Origin: CBDDGJ01 sp965227805
GTDB taxonomy: Bacteria > Pseudomonadota > Alphaproteobacteria > RS24
Assembly (NCBI GenBank): GCA_965227805.1
Contig: CBDDGJ010000003.1
Location: 1,426,001 to 1,490,000 of the forward strand
Length of the DNA stretch: 64,000 bases
Direction: 5' to 3'
The position numbers were made by a program, and so were the translations under genes. This document shows positions 45,912-54,973 of the stretch, piece by piece. The notes beneath the pieces are model-generated. The model saw nothing but the letters and a program-made list of their open reading frames with translations, did no database searches and was not told where the DNA came from. Numbering within the stretch: the first letter of the stretch is position 1; every line of letters starts with the position of its first letter.

Positions 45912-46810
45912 ATACAGCAATAGAAAAATGCGGCTTTGTCGCAATTATTGGCCCACCTAATGCTGGAAAATCAACACTTGTAAATCACTTGGTCGGCGAA
46001 AAGATCGCCATTGTTACCCAAAAGGCACAAACCACGCGCGCGCGTATGCGGGGCATTATGCTGGAAGGTGACGCCCAAATTATTCTGGTCGATACACCTG
46101 GCATTTTTACCCCGAAACAAAAATTGGACCATGCTATGGTAAGGGCAGCATGGGCAGGTGCAGAAGAAGCAGATATTTTGCTTTTCTTATTGGATGCACG
46201 CCATGCATTAGCCGCGCAGGCGCAAGCCATTATTGCAAATTTAGGGCAATCTAAAAAGCCGGTTATTTTGGCCTTAAATAAAATTGATCTGATTGCGCCC
46301 CCTGAATTGCTTGCCACCATTAAAGCGCTAAATGAGCAATTTGCTTTCCATGAGAGTTTTTTAATCTCTGCGAAAACGGGTGACGGTTTAAGTGAACTTA
46401 AGCAGAAATTATCTGATCTGATGCCGCGTGGCACATGGCTTTATCCGGAAGACCAGATTACCGATATTCCGCTTTATCTTACGGCATCAGAAATTACGCG
46501 TGAAAAAATATTTTTACGTTTGCATCAGGAACTTCCCTATGCGATCACGGTAGAAACCGATAAATTTACCCGTAATAAGGATGGGAGTGTGCGTATTGAG
46601 CAAACCATCTATACGCGCCGCGCGGGGCAGAAATCAATTATTCTGGGGAAACAAGGCGCGATGGTAAAGAGCATCGGCATAGATGCGCGTAAAGAATTGG
46701 AGGATATATTAGAGGCCCGCGTCCACTTATTTATTTTCGTTAAACAGCGTGAAAATTGGCAAAATGACCCCGCGCGTTATCGCATGATGGGGTTGGATTA
46801 TAAGGGGTAA
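45908..46810 (+). CDS. era: GTPase Era
   Basis: A 300-residue GTPase for 30S ribosome assembly that binds 16S rRNA. G1 is GPPNAGKST (15-23), G3 DTPG, and G4 NKID. The C-terminal KH domain includes TIYTRRAGQKSIILGKQGAMVKSIGIDARKELE. It overlaps rnc by four bases and precedes recO by one base. Together with rnc it forms the usual ribosome-maturation pair. Confidence 0.97.
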   Translation: MNTAIEKCGFVAIIGPPNAGKSTLVNHLVGEKIAIVTQKAQTTRARMRGIMLEGDAQIILVDTPGIFTPKQKLDHAMVRAAWAGAEEADILLFLLDARHALAAQAQAIIANLGQSKKPVILALNKIDLIAPPELLATIKALNEQFAFHESFLISAKTGDGLSELKQKLSDLMPRGTWLYPEDQITDIPLYLTASEITREKIFLRLHQELPYAITVETDKFTRNKDGSVRIEQTIYTRRAGQKSIILGKQGAMVKSIGIDARKELEDILEARVHLFIFVKQRENWQNDPARYRMMGLDYKG

Positions 46811-46811
46811 T

Positions 46812-47540
46812 ATGCACTGGACTGATAGCGGGGTAATATTATCCGTGCGTAAATTTGGTGAGAGCGGTGCGATTATTGAGGTGTTTTCGCGTGCACATGG
46901 GCGGTATCTGGGATTGGTGCATGGCGGAAATTCACGCCGTTTGCGGCCACTTATTCAGGTGGGAAATGAAGTGCAGGCGCACTGGCGCGCGCGCTTGGCC
47001 GAGCAGCTTGGTGTATTTACGCTTGAACTTATCACGCCTTATGCCGCGCATGCAATGGCGTCGCCCTTACAGCTTGCCGGCGTGGAAGCCTTATGCGCGC
47101 TATTACGCATTACGCCTGAGCGTCATGCTTATATGCGCCTTTATGATTTGCTCTGTTTGGTGTTGACGCATTTAGATGATGCAGATTTATGGCCGGCCTT
47201 ATGCGCTAAATTTGAGTTGGCTCTATTGGCAGAAACAGGTTTTGGGCTTGATTTGTCGCAATGTGCCGCAAGCGGTGCGCGCGCGAATCTGCATTATGTT
47301 TCGCCCCGAAGCGGGCGGGCAGTCAGCCGCGCGGCGGCACAACCCTATATTGATAAATTATTCCGCTTGCCGGCGTTTTTATTACATGATGATATAAGTG
47401 CCTCGCGCGATGATATGATAGATGCGCTTAGCCTTACAGGGTATTTTTTGACGCATCGTTTGTTTGCGGCTAATGATTTTGCGTTTCCGCCGGCACGTGA
47501 TAGATTGCTTGCGCGCTTAAAAGATAAAAATTACACTTGA
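46812..47540 (+). CDS. recO: DNA repair protein RecO
   Basis: A 242-residue protein of the RecFOR pathway that loads RecA onto SSB-coated DNA. The N-terminal OB-fold (WTDSGVILSVRKFGESGAIIEVFSRAHGRYLGLVHGG) and the helical domain with FELALLAETGFGLDLSQCAASGA are typical. Family cysteines that can bind zinc are reduced to one in the latter motif, as in other alphaproteobacteria. It starts one base after era. Confidence 0.94.
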   Translation: MHWTDSGVILSVRKFGESGAIIEVFSRAHGRYLGLVHGGNSRRLRPLIQVGNEVQAHWRARLAEQLGVFTLELITPYAAHAMASPLQLAGVEALCALLRITPERHAYMRLYDLLCLVLTHLDDADLWPALCAKFELALLAETGFGLDLSQCAASGARANLHYVSPRSGRAVSRAAAQPYIDKLFRLPAFLLHDDISASRDDMIDALSLTGYFLTHRLFAANDFAFPPARDRLLARLKDKNYT

Positions 47541-47573
47541 ATTTTTTGATATGAATCCGTCTATAAGGAAAAT

Positions 47574-49829
47574 ATGGTAAAATTATTTACGCGCGATGCC
47601 CCGCCCCCGCAGCCTATTGCCTTAAAAGAGGCATTAGAGCAACGCTATTTAGCTTATGCGCTTTCCACCATCACCAATCGTGCGTTGCCGGATATTCGTG
47701 ACGGGTTAAAACCGGTGCACCGGCGCTTGCTCTATGCCATGCAGCAATTACGGCTCGACCCTGAACATGGGTTCAAGAAATCTGCACGTGTTGTGGGCGA
47801 TGTTATTGGTCGCTTTCACCCACATGGCGATCAGGCAATTTATGATGCCTTGGTGCGTTTGGCACAGGATTTTTCTGTGCGCTATCCATTGGTGGAAGGG
47901 CAGGGTAATTTTGGCAATATTGATGGCGATAATGCTGCTGCCATGCGCTATACAGAGGCACGCCTTACCCATGTTGCACAAGCCCTGTTGCTGGATATTG
48001 AGTCGGATACGGTGGATTTTCGTGACACATATGATGGTGAAGATACTGAGCCGGTTATTTTACCGGCAGCCTTTCCTAATTTGCTGGCAAATGGTGCCAC
48101 GGGCATCGCGGTGGGCATGGCGACCAGTATTCCGCCGCATAATGTTTATGAACTTTTGGGGGCGGCATTGCATCTGATTAAGGCGCGTAATGCGCGCCTT
48201 GAAACCTTATTGGAGCATGTTAAGGGACCAGATTTTCCCACAGGCGGTATTTGTATTGATTCTGCCGAATCCATCAAACAGGCTTATACAACGGGGCGCG
48301 GCAGTTTTCGTATTCGCGCCCGCTTTGAGGTAGAAAAATTACCACGCGGGCAATGGCAGATTGTTGTAACCGAGATACCTTACCAGATACAAAAAGCGCG
48401 GCTGATTGAGAAAATCGCCGAGCTTATGCAGGCGAAAAAACTACCCATGCTGGATGATATTCGCGATGAAAGTGCAGAAGATATTCGCCTTGTTTTGGTG
48501 CCAAAGAATAAAGCCATGCCTGCTGAACAAATTATGGCGGCCCTGTTTCAATTTACCGATTTAGAAAGCCGGTTTTCTTTGAATATGAACGTGCTTGATG
48601 CCGATGGGGTGCCGCGTGTGATGAATTTGCGCGCGGCTTTGCTGGCGTGGCTCGATCATCGCAAAGTTATATTGGTGCGTAAAAGCACATATCGCCTGGA
48701 AAAAATTGAAGCGCGTCTGGAGATTTTGGACGGGTTTTTAATTGCTTATCTGAATATTGATGAGCTTATCCGTATTATTCGTGAAGAAGATGAACCGCGT
48801 GCTATGCTCATGCGTGCCTTTGACCTTACACAAGTGCAGGCAGATGCCATATTGAATATGCGCTTGCGTGCTTTACGAAAATTGGAAGAAGACGGCATAC
48901 GCAAAGAACATAAAAACCTCGCGCGTGAACGCACCCAGCTTAGAACATTACTGAAATCGGATAAGCTGCAATGGGAGAGCATTGCAGGCGATATGCGTGA
49001 TTTGCGTAAAACATATAATCCGAAAACGGATTTGGGGCGGCGACGCTGCACAATAGAAGAAGAAAAACAATCGGCGCCGATTGCCCTGGATATATTCGTT
49101 GAAAAAGAACCGATAAGTATCGTATTATCGCAAAAAGGCTGGATACGCGCGCTTAAAGGGCATGTTGAAACGGCTAAGGGGATAAATTATAAAACCGGTG
49201 ATAAAGCGAAATTTGTTTTCCATGCCCATACGACAGATAAACTCATTTTGTTTGCTACGAATGGGCGCGCTTATGTGTTGGATGCAGCAAAGCTCCCCGG
49301 TGGGCGCGGGCATGGCGAGCCATTACGTTTAATGCTTGATATTGATCCGGCAGATGAGATTGTCGAGATTTTTCCGCATGTGGCGGGGCGTAAATTGCTT
49401 GTCGCCTCGCATATTGGCAATGGCTTTATTGTTGATGAAAATGAAATGATAAGCACACGGCGTGCGGGTAAGCAGATTTTGAATGTCAAAACTCCCGATA
49501 CAGCGCGTATTTGCGTGCCGGCACAAGGCAATATGATTGCCGTGCTGGGTGAAAATCGTAAATTTTTGTGTTTTGGTGCAGATGACGTGCCGCTTATGAC
49601 GCGCGGTAAGGGGGTGCGGTTACAGCGTTATGGCGATGGCTATTTGGCGGCGGCGCGGGTATATGATAAAAAAACCGGCCTTATCATCAAAGATAAGGCT
49701 GGCCGCGAACAAAAATTTACCGATTTGAAGGAATGGACTGGCTTGCGTGCACAAGCTGGCCGTGTGCGCCCCAAAGGGTTTCCGGCAGATGGACGCATGG
49801 GATATGCATTTAATAATCAAATAGATTAG
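47574..49829 (+). CDS. parC: DNA topoisomerase IV subunit A
   Basis: A 751-residue subunit of topoisomerase IV, which unlinks daughter chromosomes. The DNA-cleaving tyrosine is Y126 in [12 protein letters not shown]. The quinolone-resistance region [20 protein letters not shown] has Gln (Q87) at the position of the E. coli ParC Ser80, and Asp91 at Glu84. The GyrA GQRGGKG box is absent from the C-terminal propeller, supporting ParC over GyrA. It follows recO by 33 bp. parE is not in the window. Confidence 0.95.
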   Translation: MVKLFTRDAPPPQPIALKEALEQRYLAYALSTITNRALPDIRDGLKPVHRRLLYAMQQLRLDPEHGFKKSARVVGDVIGRFHPHGDQAIYDALVRLAQDFSVRYPLVEGQGNFGNIDGDNAAAMRYTEARLTHVAQALLLDIESDTVDFRDTYDGEDTEPVILPAAFPNLLANGATGIAVGMATSIPPHNVYELLGAALHLIKARNARLETLLEHVKGPDFPTGGICIDSAESIKQAYTTGRGSFRIRARFEVEKLPRGQWQIVVTEIPYQIQKARLIEKIAELMQAKKLPMLDDIRDESAEDIRLVLVPKNKAMPAEQIMAALFQFTDLESRFSLNMNVLDADGVPRVMNLRAALLAWLDHRKVILVRKSTYRLEKIEARLEILDGFLIAYLNIDELIRIIREEDEPRAMLMRAFDLTQVQADAILNMRLRALRKLEEDGIRKEHKNLARERTQLRTLLKSDKLQWESIAGDMRDLRKTYNPKTDLGRRRCTIEEEKQSAPIALDIFVEKEPISIVLSQKGWIRALKGHVETAKGINYKTGDKAKFVFHAHTTDKLILFATNGRAYVLDAAKLPGGRGHGEPLRLMLDIDPADEIVEIFPHVAGRKLLVASHIGNGFIVDENEMISTRRAGKQILNVKTPDTARICVPAQGNMIAVLGENRKFLCFGADDVPLMTRGKGVRLQRYGDGYLAAARVYDKKTGLIIKDKAGREQKFTDLKEWTGLRAQAGRVRPKGFPADGRMGYAFNNQID

Positions 49830-49833
49830 GGGG

Positions 49834-50475
49834 TTATATATAGGTTTTGGCGTGCATAAATATGTCGTGAAACATAGCCGGTGTAAGCCTGCCGGTATTG
49901 GTATTATAGCGCGAGCAGTGATAAGAGCTGATAAGGTGGATATTGGCAATCTCATACTTTGCCCCATGCCCGAAGGGATAAGCCGAAGGTTTGAGATTAA
50001 ATGCGCGTATCGTGCTATCATGTGCGATTTTGCCCAAACAAATAATCACTTGCAAATTTGTAAGGGCTGCAATGCGGTTTTGTAAGAATATCCGACATTG
50101 ATTTATCTCGCTTGCATCGGGCTTATTTTGCGGCGGCACACAGCGCACCGCATTGGTGATCATGCATTTTTTTAAGAGGAGCCCGTCATCGGCGTGCTTA
50201 TCATAGCGGTTATTACTTAATTTGAACTGCGCCAAAGTGTCATAGAGCAAGTCGCCAGCGTAATCACCGGTAAAAGGTCTGCCAGTGCGATTGGCGCCGC
50301 TCACACCTGGTGCAAGCCCGATAATCAGCAGGCGTGCCGCCTCATCCCCGAAAGAGGGCACGGCACCGTTAAACCAGTCGGAATATGCTTTTGCATTTTG
50401 TGCCCGATAATCCACAAGGCGCGGGCACCGCTTGCAGTTTTTCGGGGCCTCTTTTTTTGTTTCATTTTTATTCAT
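49834..50475 (-). CDS. Uracil-DNA glycosylase, family 5 (UDGb-like)
   Basis: A 213-residue iron-sulfur DNA glycosylase. CKRCPRL (C14, C17) with C104 and C112 or C127 could hold a 4Fe-4S cluster. Motif A is GLAPGVSGANRTGRPFTGD (53-71), with no aspartate or asparagine where family 1 or 4 enzymes have one, as in family 5. Motif B is SSYHCSRYNTNTGRLT near 180, close to the SYHPS-x-NTxTGRLT of UDGb. It probably excises uracil and other deaminated bases. It is convergent with parC, four bases apart. Confidence 0.85.
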   Translation of the reverse strand: MNKNETKKEAPKNCKRCPRLVDYRAQNAKAYSDWFNGAVPSFGDEAARLLIIGLAPGVSGANRTGRPFTGDYAGDLLYDTLAQFKLSNNRYDKHADDGLLLKKCMITNAVRCVPPQNKPDASEINQCRIFLQNRIAALTNLQVIICLGKIAHDSTIRAFNLKPSAYPFGHGAKYEIANIHLISSYHCSRYNTNTGRLTPAMFHDIFMHAKTYI

Positions 50476-50508
50476 AGGTTTTATATAGCATGGAAGGATA
50501 TAAAATTT

Positions 50509-51003
50509 ATGATTTATATAGCAGTTGGCAGTAATTTAACGGGGCATTATGCGTCTTTGCAAGATGTGGTGGCAGCAGGGCTATCGCGTTTGGAGCATTA
50601 TGGGATAAGCATCATTAAATCTGCGCCGCTTTATCAAACGCGTGCGATTGGGCCAAAAGGGCAGAATGATTATATCAATACAGTTATTTGCGCCCGCACC
50701 ATGCTTTCCCCACGTGGTTTATTAAAAATTTTGCATCAGGTCGAGGCAGATATGGGGCGGGTGCGCCGCATTAAATGGGGGGCACGGATTTTTGATTTGG
50801 ATTTGCTCGATTATCATGGCACGATAAGCGCATATAGCACGCCTCTATTGCCGCACCCACATATGTCACAACGCGGCTTTGTGCTTTATCCGTTGCGCGA
50901 TATTGCGCCGGGCTGGCACCATCCGGTAAGGAGACAATCCATAGACAAGCTCATTGCACGTTTGCCCCTATATATGCGTCATGGTGTGCGAAAATTAAAA
51001 TAA
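50509..51003 (+). CDS. folK: 2-amino-4-hydroxy-6-hydroxymethyldihydropteridine pyrophosphokinase
   Basis: A 164-residue HPPK of folate synthesis. It has the start IYIAVGSNL, LYQTRAIGPKGQNDYINTVI, and the ATP and substrate segment KWGARIFDLDLLDYHG followed by LPHPHMSQRGFVLYPLRDIAP. The frame is open to 50398, but that region overlaps the divergent UDG gene. ATG 50509 begins the core and has GGAAGGA upstream. It connects with the pab operon at 16.6-19.3 kb, which makes the p-aminobenzoate half of folate. Confidence 0.95.
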   Translation: MIYIAVGSNLTGHYASLQDVVAAGLSRLEHYGISIIKSAPLYQTRAIGPKGQNDYINTVICARTMLSPRGLLKILHQVEADMGRVRRIKWGARIFDLDLLDYHGTISAYSTPLLPHPHMSQRGFVLYPLRDIAPGWHHPVRRQSIDKLIARLPLYMRHGVRKLK

Positions 51004-51043
51004 TATACCCTTATTTTATCAACTTATGATACATGAATGAATT

Positions 51044-51745
51044 ATGTCTCTTTGGGGAAAAATAGCAGGCGCCATAGCGGGTTATGCTTTGGGCGGTGTG
51101 CCTGGGGCGCTGATTGGCGGCATTGCGGGGCATTTTGTTATGGATCGGCTGCAAGATAGACAAGTCGTTTTTACCATTGCCCTGATTGCTTTAGCGGCCA
51201 AAATGAGTAAGGCCGATGGTGTTGTCTCGCCCATTGAAATAGATGCCGTTTACAATATGCTGCGTGTGCCGGAAAAAGAGCTGGCTAATATGGGGCGTGT
51301 TTTCCGTATGGCACAAAGCGATATAGCCGGTTATGATTTTTACGCCAAACAAATTACCGATATTTATGCAGATAGCCCGAAAGTGCTGGAAGATGTTTTG
51401 GATGTTCTGTTTTATATTGCTTTTGCCGATGGTGAATTGGCGCATGGCGAGGAGATATTTTTGCGCGAAATTGCAGATATTTTCGGAATTTCGGATGGTG
51501 TTTTCGCGCATATTCGTGCACGCCATGATGATGCCTATGACGATCCCTATTTTATTTTGGGTATAGGGCGGGAGGCCAGTGATGCGCATTTACGTAAAGC
51601 CTATCTGGCAGCGGTGCAAAATAACCACCCCGACCAGATGCAAGCCCGTGGTGTGCCAAGCGAGATGATGCATATTGCCACAGCGCGCATGGCTGTGATA
51701 AATGAGGCATGGCGCAAAATCAAACAGGATAGAGGACTTACATAA
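51044..51745 (+). CDS. DjlA-like membrane co-chaperone (TerB-like plus J-domain)
   Basis: A 233-residue protein. Residues 1-32 are a Gly/Ala-rich membrane segment ([27 protein letters not shown]) of glycine-zipper type. A TerB-like helical domain (about 40-150; [26 protein letters not shown]) has the acidic pairs of that family. A C-terminal J-domain (about 168-233) has the HPD motif in NNHPDQM. The order matches DjlA, an inner-membrane DnaK partner linked to envelope stress. The stop overlaps the rpiA start (TAATG). Confidence 0.88.
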   Translation: MSLWGKIAGAIAGYALGGVPGALIGGIAGHFVMDRLQDRQVVFTIALIALAAKMSKADGVVSPIEIDAVYNMLRVPEKELANMGRVFRMAQSDIAGYDFYAKQITDIYADSPKVLEDVLDVLFYIAFADGELAHGEEIFLREIADIFGISDGVFAHIRARHDDAYDDPYFILGIGREASDAHLRKAYLAAVQNNHPDQMQARGVPSEMMHIATARMAVINEAWRKIKQDRGLT

Positions 51746-52431
51746 TGCAGGACATTGAGCGTTTGAAACAAAAGGCTGCCTTATGTGCTCTCGATCTGGT
51801 TGGAGCGGATATGCGCCTCGGATTGGGAACGGGCTCAACGGCACGCTATTTTGTTGATGCTTTGGCTGAAAGGGTTGCAGATGGTTTGTCAGTTTTATGC
51901 GTGCCAACATCTGAAAGTACACGGGCGCAAGCAGAACGTTTGAATATCCCGCTAACCACATTAGACGCGGTAAAAAGGCTTGATTTGACCATTGATGGTG
52001 CCGATGAAATTGATACATCTTTCCGGCTTATTAAGGGCGCTGGTGCCGCTTTGCTACGCGAGAAAATTGTTGCGCAGGCCTCAGATAAAATGGTGGTGAT
52101 TGCCGATGCGCGTAAATATGTTAAAACTTTAGGGGCTTTTCGTTTGCCGGTAGAAGTTAGCAGTTTTGCCCATACGGTTACAGCCCAAGCCATTGAACAA
52201 GCCATTACAGCTACAGGACATGCCGGCGCGCTATATTTGCGCGCGGGTGTCACGACGGATGGGGGCAATTATATTTATGATTGCCAGCTGGATGTGATTG
52301 CCAATCCAGAAAAATTAGCCCAGGCTCTTATTGAGATCGTCGGGGTTATTGAACACGGGCTGTTTTTGGATATATGTGATGGTGCCATTATCGCCACCGA
52401 AACGGATATAATTGAAATAGGCAATTTATGA
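51745..52431 (+). CDS. rpiA: Ribose-5-phosphate isomerase A
   Basis: A 228-residue enzyme of the pentose phosphate pathway. It shows [17 protein letters not shown], the [29 protein letters not shown] active-site segment, and [12 protein letters not shown]. The coding sequence begins on the last base of the DjlA-like stop and ends overlapping gor by four bases, so djlA-rpiA-gor is one unit. NADPH from the pentose phosphate pathway would serve Gor, which is inference. Confidence 0.97.
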   Translation: MQDIERLKQKAALCALDLVGADMRLGLGTGSTARYFVDALAERVADGLSVLCVPTSESTRAQAERLNIPLTTLDAVKRLDLTIDGADEIDTSFRLIKGAGAALLREKIVAQASDKMVVIADARKYVKTLGAFRLPVEVSSFAHTVTAQAIEQAITATGHAGALYLRAGVTTDGGNYIYDCQLDVIANPEKLAQALIEIVGVIEHGLFLDICDGAIIATETDIIEIGNL

Positions 52432-53768
52432 ATTATGATTATGATTTATTTGTTATTGGTGCCGGCAGTGGTGGTGTGCGTGCAGCGCGCATGGCGGCAA
52501 GCTATGGGGCAAAAGTTGCGATTGCCGAAGAATACCGTGTTGGCGGCACATGTGTGATTCGCGGTTGTATTCCGAAAAAACTATTTGTCTATGCCAGCCA
52601 ATTTGCAGAAGAGTTTGAAGATGCCGCCGGCTTTGGTTGGGGGCTTGGCGAACGTCATTTTGACTGGAAAAAACTTGTCGCGCAAAAAGATAGAGAAATA
52701 GAGCGCCTAAATAAAATTTATATACGTAATTTGGAAGCAAGTGGCGTTAGGATTTACCCTGCGCGTGCCACCATAGAAGATGCGCATCATATTCGGGTGG
52801 ATGGGGAAAAAATCAGCGCGGCCTATATTTTAATTGCAGTAGGTGGCACGCCGTTTAAGCCTGCCATTGCTGGCAGCGATTATGCCATTACCTCTAATGA
52901 AGCCTTTCATCTTGAAACACTGCCTGAGCATATCACCATTATTGGGGGTGGCTATATTGCGGTGGAGTTTGCCGGTATATTTAACGGCCTGGGTGTGTCG
53001 ACCCGTCTGATTTATCGTGGCGAGAAGATTTTGCGTGGCTTTGATGATGATCTGCGCGATCATTTAACCGAAGCACTGCAGCAAAAAGGCATAGAGCTTT
53101 TAACAAACACCGATGTGGCAGCGATTGAAGCGGATGAAACGGGGTATCACCTTACTTATACGGATGGCCAAAAAGCGCATAGCGGGCTGGTTATGTATGC
53201 AACAGGCCGCGTGCCAAATGTTTCGGGTTTGGGCGTGGATAAGGCAGGGGTTGCGTGTAAGGAAACCGGCGAAGTTATTGTTGATGCGTATTCCAAAACC
53301 TCACAAGAGTCGGTTTATGCTGTGGGCGATGTGACAGGCCGCGTTGCGTTGACCCCGATTGCGATACGCGAAGGCGCGGCTTGTGCGGCAACCTTATTTA
53401 ATAATGATCCGCAAAAAGTTGATTATAGCCTTGTGCCCAAAGCGGTATTTTCACAACCGGAAATAGCAACAATCGGCATGAGCGAGGCAGAGGCACGCGC
53501 TGCTTATGGTGAGAAAGTTGATATTTATAAAACCCGTTTCCGCCCGCTTAAACATACGCTTTCGGGAAATGCAGACACTATGTTGATGAAACTGGTTGTG
53601 CACCGCTCTAGCCAAAAGGTTTTGGGTGTGCATATTATCGGGGCGGCGGCGGCCGAAATGTGTCAAGCCTTTGCGGTTGCCCTCACAATGGGCGCCACCA
53701 AGGCGCAATTTGATGCAACCATTGCCCTGCATCCCACCGCAGCAGAAGAAATGGTGACATTTACGTAA
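52428..53768 (+). CDS. gor: Glutathione-disulfide reductase
   Basis: A 446-residue FAD enzyme that reduces oxidised glutathione with NADPH. The FAD site is GAGSGG (11-16). The redox-active disulfide is C42 and C47 in [14 protein letters not shown]. The NADPH segment is [19 protein letters not shown] with [11 protein letters not shown] supplying the arginines for NADPH. The C-terminal catalytic pair H435 and E440 is in [12 protein letters not shown]. It fits with gloB in glutathione metabolism. It ends an operon with rpiA. Confidence 0.96.
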   Translation: MNYDYDLFVIGAGSGGVRAARMAASYGAKVAIAEEYRVGGTCVIRGCIPKKLFVYASQFAEEFEDAAGFGWGLGERHFDWKKLVAQKDREIERLNKIYIRNLEASGVRIYPARATIEDAHHIRVDGEKISAAYILIAVGGTPFKPAIAGSDYAITSNEAFHLETLPEHITIIGGGYIAVEFAGIFNGLGVSTRLIYRGEKILRGFDDDLRDHLTEALQQKGIELLTNTDVAAIEADETGYHLTYTDGQKAHSGLVMYATGRVPNVSGLGVDKAGVACKETGEVIVDAYSKTSQESVYAVGDVTGRVALTPIAIREGAACAATLFNNDPQKVDYSLVPKAVFSQPEIATIGMSEAEARAAYGEKVDIYKTRFRPLKHTLSGNADTMLMKLVVHRSSQKVLGVHIIGAAAAEMCQAFAVALTMGATKAQFDATIALHPTAAEEMVTFT

Positions 53769-53847
53769 GGGGCATTACGCATCATTTCCATAAATAATGT
53801 GATAAATTTTGTATCCTGTATTAAGCGAATCTGATTAAAAAGCATGC

Positions 53848-54516
53848 ATGTCAGGGCATATAGACTTTTCATCCGTCACAAGACGAGGTTTATTATTGGT
53901 TTTATCTTCACCCTCGGGGGCAGGAAAAACCAGCCTTTCCCATGCCTTATTGGCGCAAGATGAAGATATTACGCTTTCTATATCAGCAACGACCCGCCCG
54001 CCACGTCCCAGCGAGCAGGACGGCGTAGATTATCATTTTATCAGCGAAGCAGAATTTGACATAAAGCAGGCAAATGGTGATTTTTTAGAATCTGCAAAAG
54101 TGTTTGAGCATTATTATGGCACACCGCGTGCGCCGGTTGATACATTGCTGGAGCAGGGGCGCGATGTATTGTTTGATATTGATTGGCAAGGCACCCAGCA
54201 ATTACAAGATAGTTTGGCAGCCGATGTGGTTGATATATTTATTTTGCCGCCAAATGCGCATGAACTGGAAAAGCGATTGATTAAACGTGCGCAAGATAAC
54301 GCCGAAACAGTGGCGCGGCGTATGGCAAAAGCCAATGATGAAATTAGCCATTATGCCGAATATGATTATGTGATTATCAATCGCGATTTTGATCAAAGCC
54401 TCGCGGATATAAAGGCCATATTATGCGCCGAGCGTTTGCGCCGCAAACGCCAGAGCGGTCTTTCTGATTTTATACGCATGATGCAAACTGACTTGGAAAC
54501 TATAAATGCCGAATAA
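53848..54516 (+). CDS. gmk: Guanylate kinase
   Basis: A 222-residue kinase that converts GMP to GDP with ATP. It has the P-loop SPSGAGKT (21-28), TTRPPRPSEQDGVDYHFISE, and FDIDWQGTQQLQ. The short N-terminal stretch before the P-loop (MSGHIDFSSVTRRG) is weakly conserved and the ribosome binding site is poor, so a shorter start cannot be excluded. It supplies GDP for nucleic acids and for the Rsh substrate. An AT-rich hairpin follows. Confidence 0.95.
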   Translation: MSGHIDFSSVTRRGLLLVLSSPSGAGKTSLSHALLAQDEDITLSISATTRPPRPSEQDGVDYHFISEAEFDIKQANGDFLESAKVFEHYYGTPRAPVDTLLEQGRDVLFDIDWQGTQQLQDSLAADVVDIFILPPNAHELEKRLIKRAQDNAETVARRMAKANDEISHYAEYDYVIINRDFDQSLADIKAILCAERLRRKRQSGLSDFIRMMQTDLETINAE

Positions 54517-54544
54517 TTTAAGCGATTTCTTGCACTATACTTAT

Positions 54545-54570
54545 AAAAAGTTTGCTTTTTGTTCTTTTTT
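54545..54570 (+). terminator. Candidate gmk terminator
   Basis: AAAAAG-TTTG-CTTTTT at 54545-54560 is a perfect 6-bp hairpin followed by GTTCTTTTTT. It is AT-rich and lies 29 bp after the gmk stop, just before the promoter of the small gene. The weak stem keeps confidence moderate. Confidence 0.4.
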
Positions 54571-54572
54571 AC

Positions 54573-54601
54573 TTGACAATAGAACAAAATACGAACATAT
54601 T
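54573..54601 (+). promoter_or_regulatory. Sigma-70-type promoter of the small SOS-type gene
   Basis: A perfect -35 box TTGACA (54573-54578) is followed by a 17-bp spacer and the -10 box CATATT (54596-54601; 4 of 6 consensus bases). Predicted transcription start is near 54608, giving a leader of about 15-20 bases that contains AAGGAG. The spacer is occupied by the LexA-type operator. Confidence 0.6.
54582..54596. promoter_or_regulatory. LexA-type operator GAACN7GAAC
   Basis: GAACAAAATACGAAC is a direct repeat of GAAC with a seven-base spacer; on the other strand it reads GTTCN7GTTC. That is the established LexA box of alphaproteobacteria. It lies between the -35 and -10 boxes of the small gene, so bound LexA would block RNA polymerase. 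It was the only such box noticed in intergenic DNA of this window by eye. Confidence 0.72.
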
Positions 54602-54621
54602 CCGAATCATAGTAAAGGAGT

Positions 54622-54720
54622 ATGATGATGAAACAAATTATAGAAGATGTTACCGTTTTTCTTACACTTGTCGCTATGATTGGCCTTGGTTTTTTTGGGG
54701 CTATTATCGCAAGTGTATAG
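54622..54720 (+). CDS. Very small membrane peptide, likely SOS-induced
   Basis: The ORF has three ATGs in a row (54622, 54625, 54628). The strong ribosome binding site AAGGAG (54615-54620) is best spaced for ATG 54628, giving a 30-residue product (32 from 54622). It starts MKQIIEDVT and continues as one uncharged hydrophobic helix of about 22 residues ending ASV. Promoter, LexA-type operator and strong terminator are its own, so it is a monocistronic gene between gmk and dnaE. No family was recognised. Two precedents share this design: SidA of Caulobacter, a 29-residue SOS-induced division inhibitor, and the TisB toxin of E. coli. Which of these, if either, it resembles in function is unknown. 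Confidence 0.68.
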   Translation: MMMKQIIEDVTVFLTLVAMIGLGFFGAIIASV

Positions 54721-54752
54721 TTAAGCTTTCAGGGCAGAGAGACTTCCCTGAC

Positions 54753-54802
54753 GTGCCGGATGTGCAATCCCCCATTCCCGTGGCGCATCCGGCACTTTCT
54801 TT
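54753..54802 (+). terminator. Rho-independent terminator of the small membrane peptide gene
   Basis: GTGCCGGATGTG (54753-54764) pairs with CGCATCCGGCAC (54784-54795), a 12-bp stem with one G-T pair and a 19-base loop, followed by TTTCTTT. It lies 32 bp after the stop. A second, smaller hairpin, TCAGGG/CCCTGA (54729-54734 with 54746-54751), precedes it. This is the clearest terminator in the window and separates the small gene from dnaE. Confidence 0.85.
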
Positions 54803-54973
54803 ATAAACGCTTTATACTTTATGAATGTTAAGCAGCTGGGGAATGAATTTTCTAAAATTATTAAATTGAGTTATGTGACATGGCATAGTCATTTATGTGG
54901 ATAAGCAAAATAGCGTAACCGGATATGCCTATACTAACAAGAATCATCATGTATAAATAAAGTCTTACACAGT

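Noticed and set aside
54552..54806. 84-codon frame between gmk and dnaE
   Set aside because: It overlaps the promoter and operator, has a poor start, and is a frame-shifted reading of the small peptide ORF; its product has odd composition and runs through the terminator.
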